64,000 nucleotides of DNA from UBA830 sp038146925 (GCA_038146925.1 JAYQSP010000011.1:372001-436000); one strand, 5' to 3'. Numbered from the stretch's first letter, positions 33,536-43,416 are shown. Numbers and translations are program-made. Notes: generated from the letters alone by a model not told the origin.

Positions 33536-36500
33536 AGTCGCGTATGCCAAACCTGCTTCGCGAAGCACCCGACCGTTCCGCTGCGGCCGGCGCCGGATTT
33601 GTCCAGCAACGTCAGCCGGACCGCACGGAAGAACTGCGAGGTCTGCTTCAGGATCGAATCCTTGTCATCGACGGCGCCATGGGCACGATGATTCAGGCTT
33701 ACAAGCTGGAAGAAGCCGATTATCGCGGCGACCGGTTCGCCGGCCATGCCTTCCCGCAAAAGGGCAACAACGACCTGCTGACCCTGACCAGGCCGGATGT
33801 GATCGAGGAAATCCATCGCGGATTCCTGGAATCCGGTGTCGATATTCTGGAAACCAACACCTTCAATTCCACCGCCATCGCGATGGCCGATTACGGCATG
33901 GAAGCGCAGGTTTACGAACTGAATTACGAGGGCGCACGCATTGCGCGCCGCGTCGCCGACAAGTTCAGCGTCGATACGCCCGACAAGCCGCGTTTTGTGG
34001 CCGGGGTGCTGGGGCCGACCAACCGTACGTCCTCTATTTCGCCCGATGTCAACGATCCCGGATTCCGCAATACGAATTTCGAAGAACTCGTCGATGTCTA
34101 TACGGAATCCGTTGCGGGACTGGTCGATGGCGGCGCCGACCTTTTGCTGATCGAGACCGTGTTCGACACGTTGAATGCCAAGGCGGCTATTTTCGCAATC
34201 AAGCAGTATCTCGATGGCGAAGGCATCAATCTGCCGATCTTTATCTCGGGCGCGATCACCGATGCCAGCGGCCGCACCCTGACCGGCCAGACGACGGAGG
34301 CATTCTGGAATTCCGTCGCACATGCCGAGCCGCTGATGATTGGTCTGAACTGTTCGCTGGGAGCCAAGGAGCTGCGTCCGTATCTGCAGGAACTGTCCCG
34401 CATCGCGGGCACTTTCGTGTCCTGCCATCCGAATGCGGGTCTGCCCAATGCGTTCGGCGAATACGACCAGACGCCCCAGGAAATGCAGGAAATCCTTGGG
34501 GAGTTTGCGGAAAGCGGGTTCGTCAACCTGGTCGGCGGTTGCTGCGGCACGACGCCGGATCATACCCGTATGCTGGTCGAAAACGTGGCCGTTCACCCGC
34601 CGCGTCCGGTGCCGGAGATCGAGGTGCGGTGCCGTCTCAGCGGTCTGGAACCGCTGAATATCGGTCCTGATTCCCTGTTTGTGAACGTCGGCGAACGGAC
34701 GAATGTCACCGGTTCCGCCCGCTTCGCGAAGCTGATCAAGGAAGACGATTTCGACACCGCGCTCGATGTCGCCCGCCAGCAGGTCGCAAACGGCGCGCAG
34801 ATCATCGACATCAACATGGACGAAGGCCTGATCGATTCCGAGGCGGCCATGGTCAAGTATCTCAACCTGCTGGCCGCCGAGCCGGATATTTCCCGCGTTC
34901 CGGTGATGATCGACTCTTCCAAGTGGTCGGTCATCGAAGCCGGGCTGCGCTGCGTACAGGGCAAGGGCGTGGTCAATTCCATCAGCATGAAGGAAGGCGT
35001 CGAAGAGTTTCTCGAACATGCCAAGCGCATCCGCTGGTACGGCGCCGCCGTCGTCGTCATGGCGTTCGACGAACAGGGCCAGGCAGATACCGCCGACCGC
35101 AAGGTCGAAATCTGCGCCAAGTCATACGATTTGCTGGTGAACGAGGCCGGGTTCAGGCCGGAAGACATCATCTTCGATCCCAACATTTTCGCCGTGGCGA
35201 CGGGGATCGAGGAGCACAATAACTATGCACAGGATTTCATCGGGGCGACGGCGCGGATCAAGGCCGACCTCCCGCACGCGATGGTGTCCGGCGGGCTGAG
35301 CAACATCTCGTTCTCGTTCCGGGGCAATAATCCGGTGCGCGAGGCGATGCACTCGGTGTTCCTCTATCACGCCATCCGCGCCGGCATGGATATGGCGATC
35401 GTGAATGCCGGTCAGCTGGCGCTGTACGACGACATCCCGGCCGATTTCCGCGAGCTGGTCGAGGACGTGATCCTCAATCGCCGCGATGATGCCACCGAGC
35501 GGCTTGTCGATGCCGCGGAATCCTTCAAGGGCGAGAAAAAGGAGAAGACGGAGGATCTGTCCTGGCGCGAAGCGCCCGTCGGCACCAGGCTGACCCATGC
35601 GCTGGTCAACGGCATGTCCGATTTTATTCTGGAAGACACCGAAGAGGCGCGGCTTGCAGCCGATCGTCCGCTCGAGGTGATCGAAGGCCCGCTGATGGAC
35701 GGCATGAATGTCGTCGGCGATCTGTTCGGCGCGGGGAAAATGTTTCTGCCGCAGGTGGTCAAGAGCGCGCGCGTGATGAAGCAGGCAGTCGCCTATCTGA
35801 TCCCGTTCATCGAAGAAGACAAGCGCGAAGGCGACGTCGACAAGGCCAAGGGAAAAATCCTGCTCGCCACGGTGAAGGGCGACGTGCACGATATCGGCAA
35901 GAACATCGTCGGCGTCGTTCTTCAGTGCAACAACTACGACGTCATTGATCTCGGCGTCATGGTGCCGGCGCAGAAAATTCTGGAAACCGCACGCGAGGAA
36001 AAGGTCGATATCGTCGGTCTCAGCGGCCTGATCACGCCGTCGCTCGACGAAATGGTCCACGTCGCGGCGGAAATGGAACGCGAAGGCTTCGACATACCGC
36101 TGTTGATCGGCGGTGCGACGACCTCGAAAATTCATACCGCCGTGCGGATCGAACCCGCCTATTCCGGCCCGACCGTGCATGTTCTCGATGCGTCGCGCGG
36201 CGTCGGCGTTGCGTCGAGCCTGTTGAGCGACGATCAGCATGAAGACTACGTTGCCAAAGTCCGCGCCGAAAACGAGGACGCACGCCGCCGTCACGGCGCA
36301 AAAGACTCTGCTTCCCGGGCGGTCAGCCTGACCGAGGCGCGCGAAAACAAGGTTAAGATTCACTGGCCCGACTGGCGGCCGACGCCGCCCGCGATGCCGG
36401 GGTTGCACAGGCTGGACGATTATCCGCTGGAGGAACTGCGCGACCGCATCGACTGGACGCCCTTCTTTCGAACGTGGGAACTGATTGGCACCTATCCCAA

Positions 36501-37305
36501 CATTCTGGACGACGACACTGTCGGCGATACCGCGCGCGGTCTGCTGGACGATGCGGAACGAATGCTCGATCGCATCATCGAGGAAAAATGGCTGTCGGCG
36601 CGGGGCGTCTTCGGTCTGTTCCCGGCGAATTCGGATGGCGCCGAGACCATTCACATCTATGCCGATGACACCCGCACCGATGTCGCGACGAATTTTCACA
36701 CCATCCGTCAGCAGATTGCCAAACGCGACGGGCAACACAATTTTGCGCTTGCCGATTTCGTGGCGCCGGCAGAGACGGGCATCCAGGATTATATCGGCGC
36801 CTTTGCGGTCACGGCCGGGATCGGCATCGACGAACATGTCGCGCGGTTCGAGGCAGCGCATGACGACTACAACTCCATCCTGTTGAAGGCACTGGCCGAC
36901 CGGCTTGCCGAGGCGTTTGCCGAAAGACTGCACGAACGCGTGCGCAAGGAATTCTGGGGCTATGCCGCGGGCGAAGCGTATGACAACGAGGCGTTGATCA
37001 AGGAGGCCTATCACGGCATTCGCCCGGCGCCAGGCTATCCGGCCTGCCCGGATCACACCGAGAAAGAAGGTCTGTTCGCGCTGCTTGATGCGACAAACGC
37101 CGCCGGGATCGAACTGACGGAAAGCTATGCGATGCTGCCCACGGCGGCGGTGTCCGGATACTACATCGCCCACCCGGCAAGCCGCTATTTCGGTACGGGC
37201 AAGATTGCCAAAGATCAGGTGGCCGACTATGCAGAGCGTAAGGGAATGGACGTCGCGACCGTGGAGCGGTGGCTGGCGCCTGTTCTGGGGTACGAACGCT
37301 CATAA
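33532..37305 (+). CDS. metH: cobalamin-dependent methionine synthase
   Basis: 1257 residues, full length. It moves the methyl group from methyl-THF to homocysteine through methylcobalamin. Homocysteine domain to about 350, with zinc ligands Cys274, Cys337 and Cys338; folate domain to about 640 (NVGERTNVTGSARF); helical cap and B12 domain with His786 in DVHDIGKN as the lower cobalt ligand; SAM-dependent reactivation domain from about 920 with RPAPGYPACPDH. The ATG at 33532 overlaps the metF stop. The longer upstream frame is the metF shadow. It has a short N-terminal extension of about 30 residues. Confidence 0.97.
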   Translation: MKSRMPNLLREAPDRSAAAGAGFVQQRQPDRTEELRGLLQDRILVIDGAMGTMIQAYKLEEADYRGDRFAGHAFPQKGNNDLLTLTRPDVIEEIHRGFLESGVDILETNTFNSTAIAMADYGMEAQVYELNYEGARIARRVADKFSVDTPDKPRFVAGVLGPTNRTSSISPDVNDPGFRNTNFEELVDVYTESVAGLVDGGADLLLIETVFDTLNAKAAIFAIKQYLDGEGINLPIFISGAITDASGRTLTGQTTEAFWNSVAHAEPLMIGLNCSLGAKELRPYLQELSRIAGTFVSCHPNAGLPNAFGEYDQTPQEMQEILGEFAESGFVNLVGGCCGTTPDHTRMLVENVAVHPPRPVPEIEVRCRLSGLEPLNIGPDSLFVNVGERTNVTGSARFAKLIKEDDFDTALDVARQQVANGAQIIDINMDEGLIDSEAAMVKYLNLLAAEPDISRVPVMIDSSKWSVIEAGLRCVQGKGVVNSISMKEGVEEFLEHAKRIRWYGAAVVVMAFDEQGQADTADRKVEICAKSYDLLVNEAGFRPEDIIFDPNIFAVATGIEEHNNYAQDFIGATARIKADLPHAMVSGGLSNISFSFRGNNPVREAMHSVFLYHAIRAGMDMAIVNAGQLALYDDIPADFRELVEDVILNRRDDATERLVDAAESFKGEKKEKTEDLSWREAPVGTRLTHALVNGMSDFILEDTEEARLAADRPLEVIEGPLMDGMNVVGDLFGAGKMFLPQVVKSARVMKQAVAYLIPFIEEDKREGDVDKAKGKILLATVKGDVHDIGKNIVGVVLQCNNYDVIDLGVMVPAQKILETAREEKVDIVGLSGLITPSLDEMVHVAAEMEREGFDIPLLIGGATTSKIHTAVRIEPAYSGPTVHVLDASRGVGVASSLLSDDQHEDYVAKVRAENEDARRRHGAKDSASRAVSLTEARENKVKIHWPDWRPTPPAMPGLHRLDDYPLEELRDRIDWTPFFRTWELIGTYPNILDDDTVGDTARGLLDDAERMLDRIIEEKWLSARGVFGLFPANSDGAETIHIYADDTRTDVATNFHTIRQQIAKRDGQHNFALADFVAPAETGIQDYIGAFAVTAGIGIDEHVARFEAAHDDYNSILLKALADRLAEAFAERLHERVRKEFWGYAAGEAYDNEALIKEAYHGIRPAPGYPACPDHTEKEGLFALLDATNAAGIELTESYAMLPTAAVSGYYIAHPASRYFGTGKIAKDQVADYAERKGMDVATVERWLAPVLGYERS

Positions 37306-37320
37306 GCACAGGAGTCCACG

Positions 37321-38025
37321 GTGAAAATCGACGCTGCGCAGCGTCTGGTCGCCCGGTCCGTAAAGGCCGGTCACGGCGCGCTCTCCGAATATGACAGCAA
37401 GCGGCTGCTTGCCGCCTATGGCGTTCCCGTCACGCGGGAACGGCTGGTTCATTCCGCAAAAGATGCCCGCGCGGCGGCCGACAGGCTTGGCTATCCGGTG
37501 GTTCTGAAAGGATGCGCCCACGATCTGCTGCACAAGACAGAGGCCGGTCTGGTCATGGTGGGGCTGGGATCGGGGAAAGAGGTCGCCGACGGATTCAGGA
37601 CCCTGAAAGCCCGGGCCGGCGCTGATTTTTCCGGCGGGTTCCTGGTGCAGGAAATGGTCAGGGGCGACCGCGAACTGATGATCGGCATGACGCGCGACGA
37701 ACAGTTCGGCCCGTCGGTCATGTTCGGTCTCGGAGGTATTTTTACCGAAGTCCTGGAGGATGTCGTCTTTCGGCTGGCACCGCTGAAACTGTCCGATGCC
37801 CGCGAGATGATGACGGAAATCCGTGCCGCGAAAATCCTCGATTCCGTGCGCGGCATGGCGCGGGTCGACCGGGCACTGCTGGCCCGCGCGATCGTGGCCG
37901 TCGGCAAGGCGGCGGCGGACAATCCCGACATCGCGGAGATCGATATCAACCCGCTCATCGTCGCCGGTTCGCGTCCCGTTGCGGTTGACGGGCTGGTCAT
38001 CCTCAAACCCGCGGGGGGCAAGTAA
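37321..38025 (+). CDS. ADP-forming acyl-CoA synthetase, beta (ATP-grasp) subunit
   Basis: 234 residues starting at a GTG with GGAG eight bases upstream. It is an ATP-grasp domain: SEYDSKRLLAAYGVPVTRE, YPVVLKGCAHDLLHKTEAG and VMFGLGGIFTEVLEDVVFRL are typical of the beta subunit of NDP-forming acetate-CoA ligases, which interconvert acyl-CoA, ADP and phosphate with acid, CoA and ATP. It is separate from the alpha subunit, whose ATG overlaps the stop (TAATG). It follows metH by 15 bases, but the functional link to methionine is unclear. Confidence 0.88.
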   Translation: MKIDAAQRLVARSVKAGHGALSEYDSKRLLAAYGVPVTRERLVHSAKDARAAADRLGYPVVLKGCAHDLLHKTEAGLVMVGLGSGKEVADGFRTLKARAGADFSGGFLVQEMVRGDRELMIGMTRDEQFGPSVMFGLGGIFTEVLEDVVFRLAPLKLSDAREMMTEIRAAKILDSVRGMARVDRALLARAIVAVGKAAADNPDIAEIDINPLIVAGSRPVAVDGLVILKPAGGK

Positions 38026-39419
38026 TGGCCAAAAGAAACCTGAACCGCTTTTTCGCGCCGCGCAGCGTCGCCGTTGTAGGTGCCTCTGCGACCAAGGGCC
38101 GGCCCGGACGGGTGGTGATCGAAAACATGCGCGCCAACGGCTACAAGGGCGATATTCACCCGGTCAATCCGCGCGGTGGAAAACTGCTCGGGCTCAAGGT
38201 CTTCAAATCCATTGAGGATCTGCCCGACGGCATCGATCTTGCGATCGTCATTCTGCCGGCCCAGGCGACGCCGCAGGCCGTGCGCGATTGCGCGGCGCGG
38301 AAGATCGGCTCCATCGTGCTGGTTGCGGGCGGCTTCGCCGAGGTCGACCACGCCGGCGAGGACCTGCAGGAAGAACTGGCGCGGGCGGCCCGGGAGACCG
38401 GCGTGCGCGTGCTCGGCCCCAATACCGCGGGTCACATCTCTACCCCGGCCGATTTCACGTCCAGCTTCTTTCCTTTGGGTGAAATCCCGCGCGGCGGTAT
38501 TTCCTACGTGGCGCAGACCGGCAATTTCACCGGCGCGATGATGAAACACATCATGTCGGCGGAAAATTACGGCGTCGCCCGATGCATCGGGCTGGGCAAT
38601 ACTGTCGATATCGACGAAACCGACGTGTTTGAATTTCTCGCGACCGATAAACACACAAAGGCGATCTTCTTTTATCTTGAAAGCCTGCGCCGGCCGCGCG
38701 AATTCATCGAAATCGCCAAGCAGGTGACGCCCGAAAAGCCCGTCATCGTTCTCAAGGGCGGCGCCACCGCCGACGGGGCCACGGCGGCGCTGTCCCACAC
38801 GGCGTCCATGGGGTCGGACGACCGTATTCTCGACGGCGCGCTGCGCCAGGCGGGCGTTGTGCGGATCGACGAATTCTCGCATCTGTTCCTGGCGGCCAAG
38901 GCGGTCGCGCCGATGCCCGTACCGGCCGGCAACCGGGTCGGATTCGTTTCCCCGTCGGGCGCCTTTATCGTCCATATCAGCGATCTGTGTCGACAACGGC
39001 TTAACCTGAGCTTTCCCGACCTGACGCCGAAGACCATGGAGAGGCTGAAGGAAATCAGCCCGCCATTCATCCGGCTCAGCAACCCCGTCGATATCTTTCC
39101 CAGCGCGACCGTGCACGGGATGGAATTCGCCTATCGCGAAGCGATGGAAGCCGTCCTGAAGGACCCCAATGTCGATGCTGTTGTGTCGATCATGATCCTG
39201 ACGAAGGAGCTTGGCATGCCGTCGCTCGATTTCATTCTCGAGCTGGCGAAAAAGCATCCGAACAAGCCGGTCTATATTTCTTTCAGCGGCGATCATGCCT
39301 GCAACGAGGAAGCCAAGGCTTTCCTGGAACCGCGCGGCGTGCCGACGTTTCCGCTGATCGAGGACGCGTTCAAGGCACTGGACGTGCTGGTGCGGGCGCG
39401 GGAGTCGCTCGGGACATGA
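38025..39419 (+). CDS. ADP-forming acyl-CoA synthetase, alpha (CoA-binding) subunit
   Basis: 464 residues, matching the alpha-subunit length. The N-terminal CoA-binding Rossmann part opens with FFAPRSVAVVGASATKGRPG, and the ligase part has the phosphohistidine His258 in LSHTASMGSDD. FSGDHACNEEAK lies near the end. The typical family motif is SHTGAL, so the third and fourth residues differ slightly. Together with the preceding gene it would make or use an acyl-CoA with ATP. The acid is unknown; branched or aromatic acids are possible. Confidence 0.88.
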   Translation: MAKRNLNRFFAPRSVAVVGASATKGRPGRVVIENMRANGYKGDIHPVNPRGGKLLGLKVFKSIEDLPDGIDLAIVILPAQATPQAVRDCAARKIGSIVLVAGGFAEVDHAGEDLQEELARAARETGVRVLGPNTAGHISTPADFTSSFFPLGEIPRGGISYVAQTGNFTGAMMKHIMSAENYGVARCIGLGNTVDIDETDVFEFLATDKHTKAIFFYLESLRRPREFIEIAKQVTPEKPVIVLKGGATADGATAALSHTASMGSDDRILDGALRQAGVVRIDEFSHLFLAAKAVAPMPVPAGNRVGFVSPSGAFIVHISDLCRQRLNLSFPDLTPKTMERLKEISPPFIRLSNPVDIFPSATVHGMEFAYREAMEAVLKDPNVDAVVSIMILTKELGMPSLDFILELAKKHPNKPVYISFSGDHACNEEAKAFLEPRGVPTFPLIEDAFKALDVLVRARESLGT

Positions 39420-39901
39420 CCGAATGGGACGGCCTGCCCGAGATCTGGCGGGAAGCCGTCCGGCCGGAGTGGTGCGACTACAACAACCACCTGAACATGT
39501 CCTATTACGTTCTGATCTTCGATCACGGAACGGACGTGTTTCATGCCGGGCTGGGGCTGGATAAGGACTATCGCCTGACCGCCCATTGTTCGACTTTTGC
39601 GGTGGAAACCCACACGAACTACCTGGCGGAAGTTCACGAAGGCGACGAGGTTGGCGTCACGACGCAACTTCTCGATTTCGACGAGAAGCGGCTGCACTAT
39701 TTCCACCGCATGTATCACGCGGAGAAGGGGTTTCTCTCTGCGACGACGGAAATCATGACCGTGCATGTCGATCTCGACGCCCGCAAGGTGGTGCCAATGG
39801 CTGATGCCATCAGGATTAAGGCGGAGGCATTGTTCAAGAGTCACAGGGGGCTGCCACGCCCGGATCGGGCCGGGCGCAGCATCGGAATCTCCCGCAATTA
39901 A
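39416..39901 (+). CDS. hotdog-fold acyl-CoA thioesterase
   Basis: 161 residues, with VRPEWCDYNNHLNMSYYVLIF at the N-terminus carrying the Asp/Asn-His region of 4-hydroxybenzoyl-CoA-type thioesterases, and ETHTNYLAEVHEGDEV as the central beta-helix. It hydrolyses an acyl-CoA. Its start overlaps the alpha-subunit stop (ATGA), so the three genes form one unit that makes and breaks an acyl-CoA. Confidence 0.85.
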   Translation: MTEWDGLPEIWREAVRPEWCDYNNHLNMSYYVLIFDHGTDVFHAGLGLDKDYRLTAHCSTFAVETHTNYLAEVHEGDEVGVTTQLLDFDEKRLHYFHRMYHAEKGFLSATTEIMTVHVDLDARKVVPMADAIRIKAEALFKSHRGLPRPDRAGRSIGISRN

Positions 39902-40030
39902 ACGTTATGTTGCGAAATATGTCTTTTCCCGCCCGCCGGGACGGGATAAATGTAAAAAGATGGTCTTCAAGCACTTGAATCCATTTTGTTATTTCGATTG
40001 CGGTCGCGGGGCCGCACGGGGCGCGCGGGC

Positions 40031-41794
40031 GTGAACACCCAGGCGCTGCTGGAACCGGTGCGCCGGTTCATTCGCAACAAGCAGCTTATCATGATCATTC
40101 TGGCGATCGTCACGGGCGCCGCGGCGGCTTTCGGCGCGGTGCTGTTTCGCGAATCTGTCGTGTTGATTCAGACCGGGACCTTCGGCGCCTCGCTCGAAAA
40201 TTCCACCAATGTGATTGCCAGCCTGCCAAACTGGCAGGTGGTCACGGTGCCAACCGTCGGCGGGCTGTTGATCGGCTTGTTCGTCTATTACTTCATGCCC
40301 GGAAAACGGGGCCGCGGCGTGGCCGACGTGATGGAATCCGTCGCGTTGCGCTCGGGGGCTATATCGCTCAAAGCCGGCCTTGGCGCCGCAGCGGTCAGTG
40401 CCGCATCCATCGGCGTCGGTGCCTCGGTCGGCCGTGAAGGACCTGTTGTGCATCTGGGGGCGACACTGTCATCGTTCGTTGCGACGCGGCTGCGGTTGAG
40501 CCGATCCCAGGCGGTTACGCTTCTCGGCTGCGGCGTGGCGTCCGCGGTTGCGGCATCGTTCAACGCGCCCATCGCAGGCGTTTTCTTCGCGCTGGAGGTC
40601 GTTATCGGGCACTATGCGCTCAGCGCGTTTGCGCCCATTGTCATCGCCGGCGTCATCGGGACCATTATTTCCCGGGTGTATTTCGGCGACTTTCCCGCAT
40701 TCATCGTACCCGACCAGTCGCTGGTGTCGTTCTGGGAATTTCCCGCCTTCGCGCTCCTCGGCGTGGTCTGTGCGCTGACGGCGATCATATTCCTCCGTTC
40801 CGCCGCTGTTGCGACGGATATCGCCGCGAAAATACCGGTGGCACCGTATTTCAAAACGATGGCGGGCGGCTTCTGTGTCGGGGTCATCGCGTTGGCGTTT
40901 CCCGAGGTGATGGGTGTCGGCTACGAGGCAACGGACAAGGCGCTGAACGGCAAGTACGAGCTCGCGATCCTGATTGCGCTGGTTGCCGCCAAAGTAGCCG
41001 CGACCGCGATCAGCATCGGGGCCGGTTTCGGCGGCGGCGTATTCGCGCCGTCCATGTTCATGGGGGCCATGGTCGGTGGTTCGTTCGGCGTCATTGCGAC
41101 GCAGATTTTTCCTGAACTCTCGTCCGGGCATTCGGCCTACACACTGGTGGGTCTCGGCGCTGTTTCCGGCGCCGTCCTCGGTGCGCCGATCTCCACTATC
41201 CTGATCGTGTTCGAACTGACGGCTGACTATGCACTCACAATCGCTGTCATGGTTGCGGTGGTGATCGCCTCCGTGATCACCCAGCAGGTGCGCGGAAATT
41301 CGTTCTTTACCTGGCAGCTGGAACGACGGGGGATCAATATCCGCGGCGGGCGCGAAACCGGCCTGATGGCGACGACCAAGGTCGAAAACGTGATGAGCCT
41401 TAAATACACGCCCGTCATGCAGGGGCTTAACATCAACGGCGTAAGGGAGAAACTGCTGACTGCACCGCATGGCGAACTGTTCGTGGTCGATGAAAACGGC
41501 GCCCTGACCGGGACGATCACGCTGGAAGACCTTGCTGACGGTGCGTTCGACCATTCCATCGACGATGTCGTCAACGCCCGCGATGTCGCGCGGCTGCATC
41601 CGCCGGTGCTGGAGGCGGGTGCGAGTCTCGATCATGCGCTAAAGATGATGCAGAACACCGGCGAGGAACATGTCGCGGTCGTCGAAAACCGGGAAAACAT
41701 GAAACTGGTCGGTTTTATCCACGAAATCGATGTGATGTTCGTCTACAACCGCGCGCTCCTTGAAGCGCGGCGTGAGGAGCGTGGCGAACTGTAG
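40031..41794 (+). CDS. ClC-family chloride channel or antiporter with CBS domains
   Basis: 587 residues. The ClC core has GASVGREGPVVHLGA with the gating Glu, GGVFAPSMFMGAMVGG and about 14-18 membrane helices. The N-terminal anion motif reads GRGVADV in place of GSGIP, as in many bacterial CBS-ClC proteins. Two CBS domains cover about the last 140 residues, which often sense nucleotides. The GTG at 40031 is chosen since it directly precedes the amphipathic N-terminal helix; a TTG 45 bases upstream is possible. Function: anion transport or Cl-/H+ exchange. Confidence 0.9.
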   Translation: MNTQALLEPVRRFIRNKQLIMIILAIVTGAAAAFGAVLFRESVVLIQTGTFGASLENSTNVIASLPNWQVVTVPTVGGLLIGLFVYYFMPGKRGRGVADVMESVALRSGAISLKAGLGAAAVSAASIGVGASVGREGPVVHLGATLSSFVATRLRLSRSQAVTLLGCGVASAVAASFNAPIAGVFFALEVVIGHYALSAFAPIVIAGVIGTIISRVYFGDFPAFIVPDQSLVSFWEFPAFALLGVVCALTAIIFLRSAAVATDIAAKIPVAPYFKTMAGGFCVGVIALAFPEVMGVGYEATDKALNGKYELAILIALVAAKVAATAISIGAGFGGGVFAPSMFMGAMVGGSFGVIATQIFPELSSGHSAYTLVGLGAVSGAVLGAPISTILIVFELTADYALTIAVMVAVVIASVITQQVRGNSFFTWQLERRGINIRGGRETGLMATTKVENVMSLKYTPVMQGLNINGVREKLLTAPHGELFVVDENGALTGTITLEDLADGAFDHSIDDVVNARDVARLHPPVLEAGASLDHALKMMQNTGEEHVAVVENRENMKLVGFIHEIDVMFVYNRALLEARREERGEL

Positions 41795-41809
41795 GGGAAA
41801 AAGGGCGCG

Positions 41810-42166
41810 TCAGCTTTCGTCGGACCGTCCGGCAGTCAGGTCGAGCGACGAAATGCCGTCGCTGCCGCGTTCGAACGCACCGATAAGCAGATTGCGCGCA
41901 TGGGCGCGGAGGTCGTTGCGTTCCAATCCTTCCGGTAGTTTCTCATTGAAGACCGCGAGCCCGGCCACGGAACCCAGAATCAGCTGGATGTCCGATATTC
42001 CGGTGTTTTCGTCCTTCAGGGATTCCAGCACTGCGGCGCTCCAGGTCGCGATCCGCTGCCGCCGCTCTACCGGTATGTCGGAAAACATCGATTCCGCAAG
42101 CGTTTCGCATGCCGTGAAATAGCTCGATAGTCTGGCAAGGTCCTCGGACTCGGACATCTGTTTCAT
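41810..42166 (-). CDS. unknown helical protein
   Basis: 118 residues, acidic, mostly predicted alpha helical, no signal peptide or membrane segment. I recognise no family. The N-terminus MKQMSESEDLARL could also start at the second Met (42157), which has a better-spaced AGG site. It is convergent with the ClC gene and follows the pseudo-protease gene with a 100-base gap. Confidence 0.5.
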   Translation of the reverse strand: MKQMSESEDLARLSSYFTACETLAESMFSDIPVERRQRIATWSAAVLESLKDENTGISDIQLILGSVAGLAVFNEKLPEGLERNDLRAHARNLLIGAFERGSDGISSLDLTAGRSDES

Positions 42167-42267
42167 TACCTATGAATCTCAACGCCCGGTTCAAAAATCG
42201 GGCACGCCGTACCTACTGCGATAAAAACCTATCGGACCGTACCTGCCGCTGCAATGTTCAAAAAGTT

Positions 42268-43257
42268 CTAGTAAGTGGGATTCAGCCGCAGCCACTTGTA
42301 CCGGTCGGTCGATTTAATGGTCATTTCCGACGGCTGGTTGCCGCGCAGGACCAGTAGCGGGACCTCTACGCCGGGATCGCCCAGCGTCCAGACTTTACGG
42401 TAGAAATCGGCGAGACCCGTCACCGGTTTTCCGGCGACGCCCAGGACCATATCGCCTGGCCGGATGCCGGCCGCCCAGGCAGGACCGCTTTCCGGCACGC
42501 GGGATACGAACAACCGGCCCCGAAACATTTCAGAGTACAGGCCGAGCCAGGGCCGGTTCTTCTTCGACGATCGTCCCTTGGAGATCAGATCGCCAAGTAT
42601 CGGTTTGAGCGCATCGATCGGAATGAACATGTTGCCGGGGAGGGTGCCGCCGTCCTGTTCCATCGCATTGGGGACGATCAGAGATCCGATGCCAACAAGT
42701 TTGCCACCCGCGTCGATCAGCGCCGCACCGCCGAACTGTGCGAAGGGGGGCGATGTGAAGATTGCGTTTTCCAGCAGGTATTCCCAGTAGCCCGCAAAAT
42801 CGCGGCGGTCGACAACAAATGCGCCGATCGCGCTTGCGGCGCCGCCATATGCCGCGACGAGGACCGGCTGCTTTTCCGCCAGATCCTTCGAACTTCCGAG
42901 TTCGAGCGGTTTGACGCCGGGCGGCGTCGCGGTGCGAATGACGCCGAAACCCGTATCGTGGTCGTATGCGACGATTTCCGCCGGAATTTTTTTACCGGCG
43001 GCAGTTTCGATTTCGACGGCGCTGGCTTCCAGAATCACATAGCCGATCGTCACGATCAGACCTTCGCTGTCCAGCACCACGCCGGTGCCCTCGCGCGTGG
43101 TGCCCAGTGTACCGGCCGTCCTGGCTTCGCCGGGGACAGTCGAAGTGACTTTGACGATGGCTTTGAAGTGCTCGGCCGCGTTCTGCTGCGCCGCCGCCGG
43201 GGCGGCCAGGAAGCAAAGAAGGGCCACTATCGACCCGAGGGCGCTGATTCTGTTCAT
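42268..43257 (-). CDS. exported trypsin-fold PDZ protein lacking the catalytic triad
   Basis: 329 residues. Signal peptide 1-23 (ending in PAAAQQ). A DegP/HtrA-like chymotrypsin fold (about 45-230) is followed by a PDZ domain (240-310, starting RGRLFVSRVPESGPAWAAGI). The three places where HtrA has His, Asp and Ser read IGYVILEA (Tyr73), DTGFGVI (Gly103) and AQFGGAAL (Phe175). All three residues are lost, while fold motifs such as TGVVLDSEGLIVT and GNMFIPIDALKPIL stay. It therefore probably binds rather than cuts substrates. The ATG at 43257 follows GGGAG; an upstream ATG gives nine more residues. Confidence 0.85.
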   Translation of the reverse strand: MNRISALGSIVALLCFLAAPAAAQQNAAEHFKAIVKVTSTVPGEARTAGTLGTTREGTGVVLDSEGLIVTIGYVILEASAVEIETAAGKKIPAEIVAYDHDTGFGVIRTATPPGVKPLELGSSKDLAEKQPVLVAAYGGAASAIGAFVVDRRDFAGYWEYLLENAIFTSPPFAQFGGAALIDAGGKLVGIGSLIVPNAMEQDGGTLPGNMFIPIDALKPILGDLISKGRSSKKNRPWLGLYSEMFRGRLFVSRVPESGPAWAAGIRPGDMVLGVAGKPVTGLADFYRKVWTLGDPGVEVPLLVLRGNQPSEMTIKSTDRYKWLRLNPTY

Positions 43258-43416
43258 GGCCGCGTCTCCCGCCTGTTCAGACAAACCTTATCCCGGTACG
43301 CGAGTCCGGCCAAACCATATTGCGTCTGCTCCGCATTTCGTGACCGAACAGGCATTCGATTCGGAAAATGTGCCATTCGCCACGATACGTTGCCGCCAGA
43401 CTGATATAATCAGCCC

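Noticed and set aside
35122..37173. 683-residue antisense frame within metH
   Set aside because: It has no family motif and lies entirely opposite a full-length conserved gene, so it is a codon-bias shadow.
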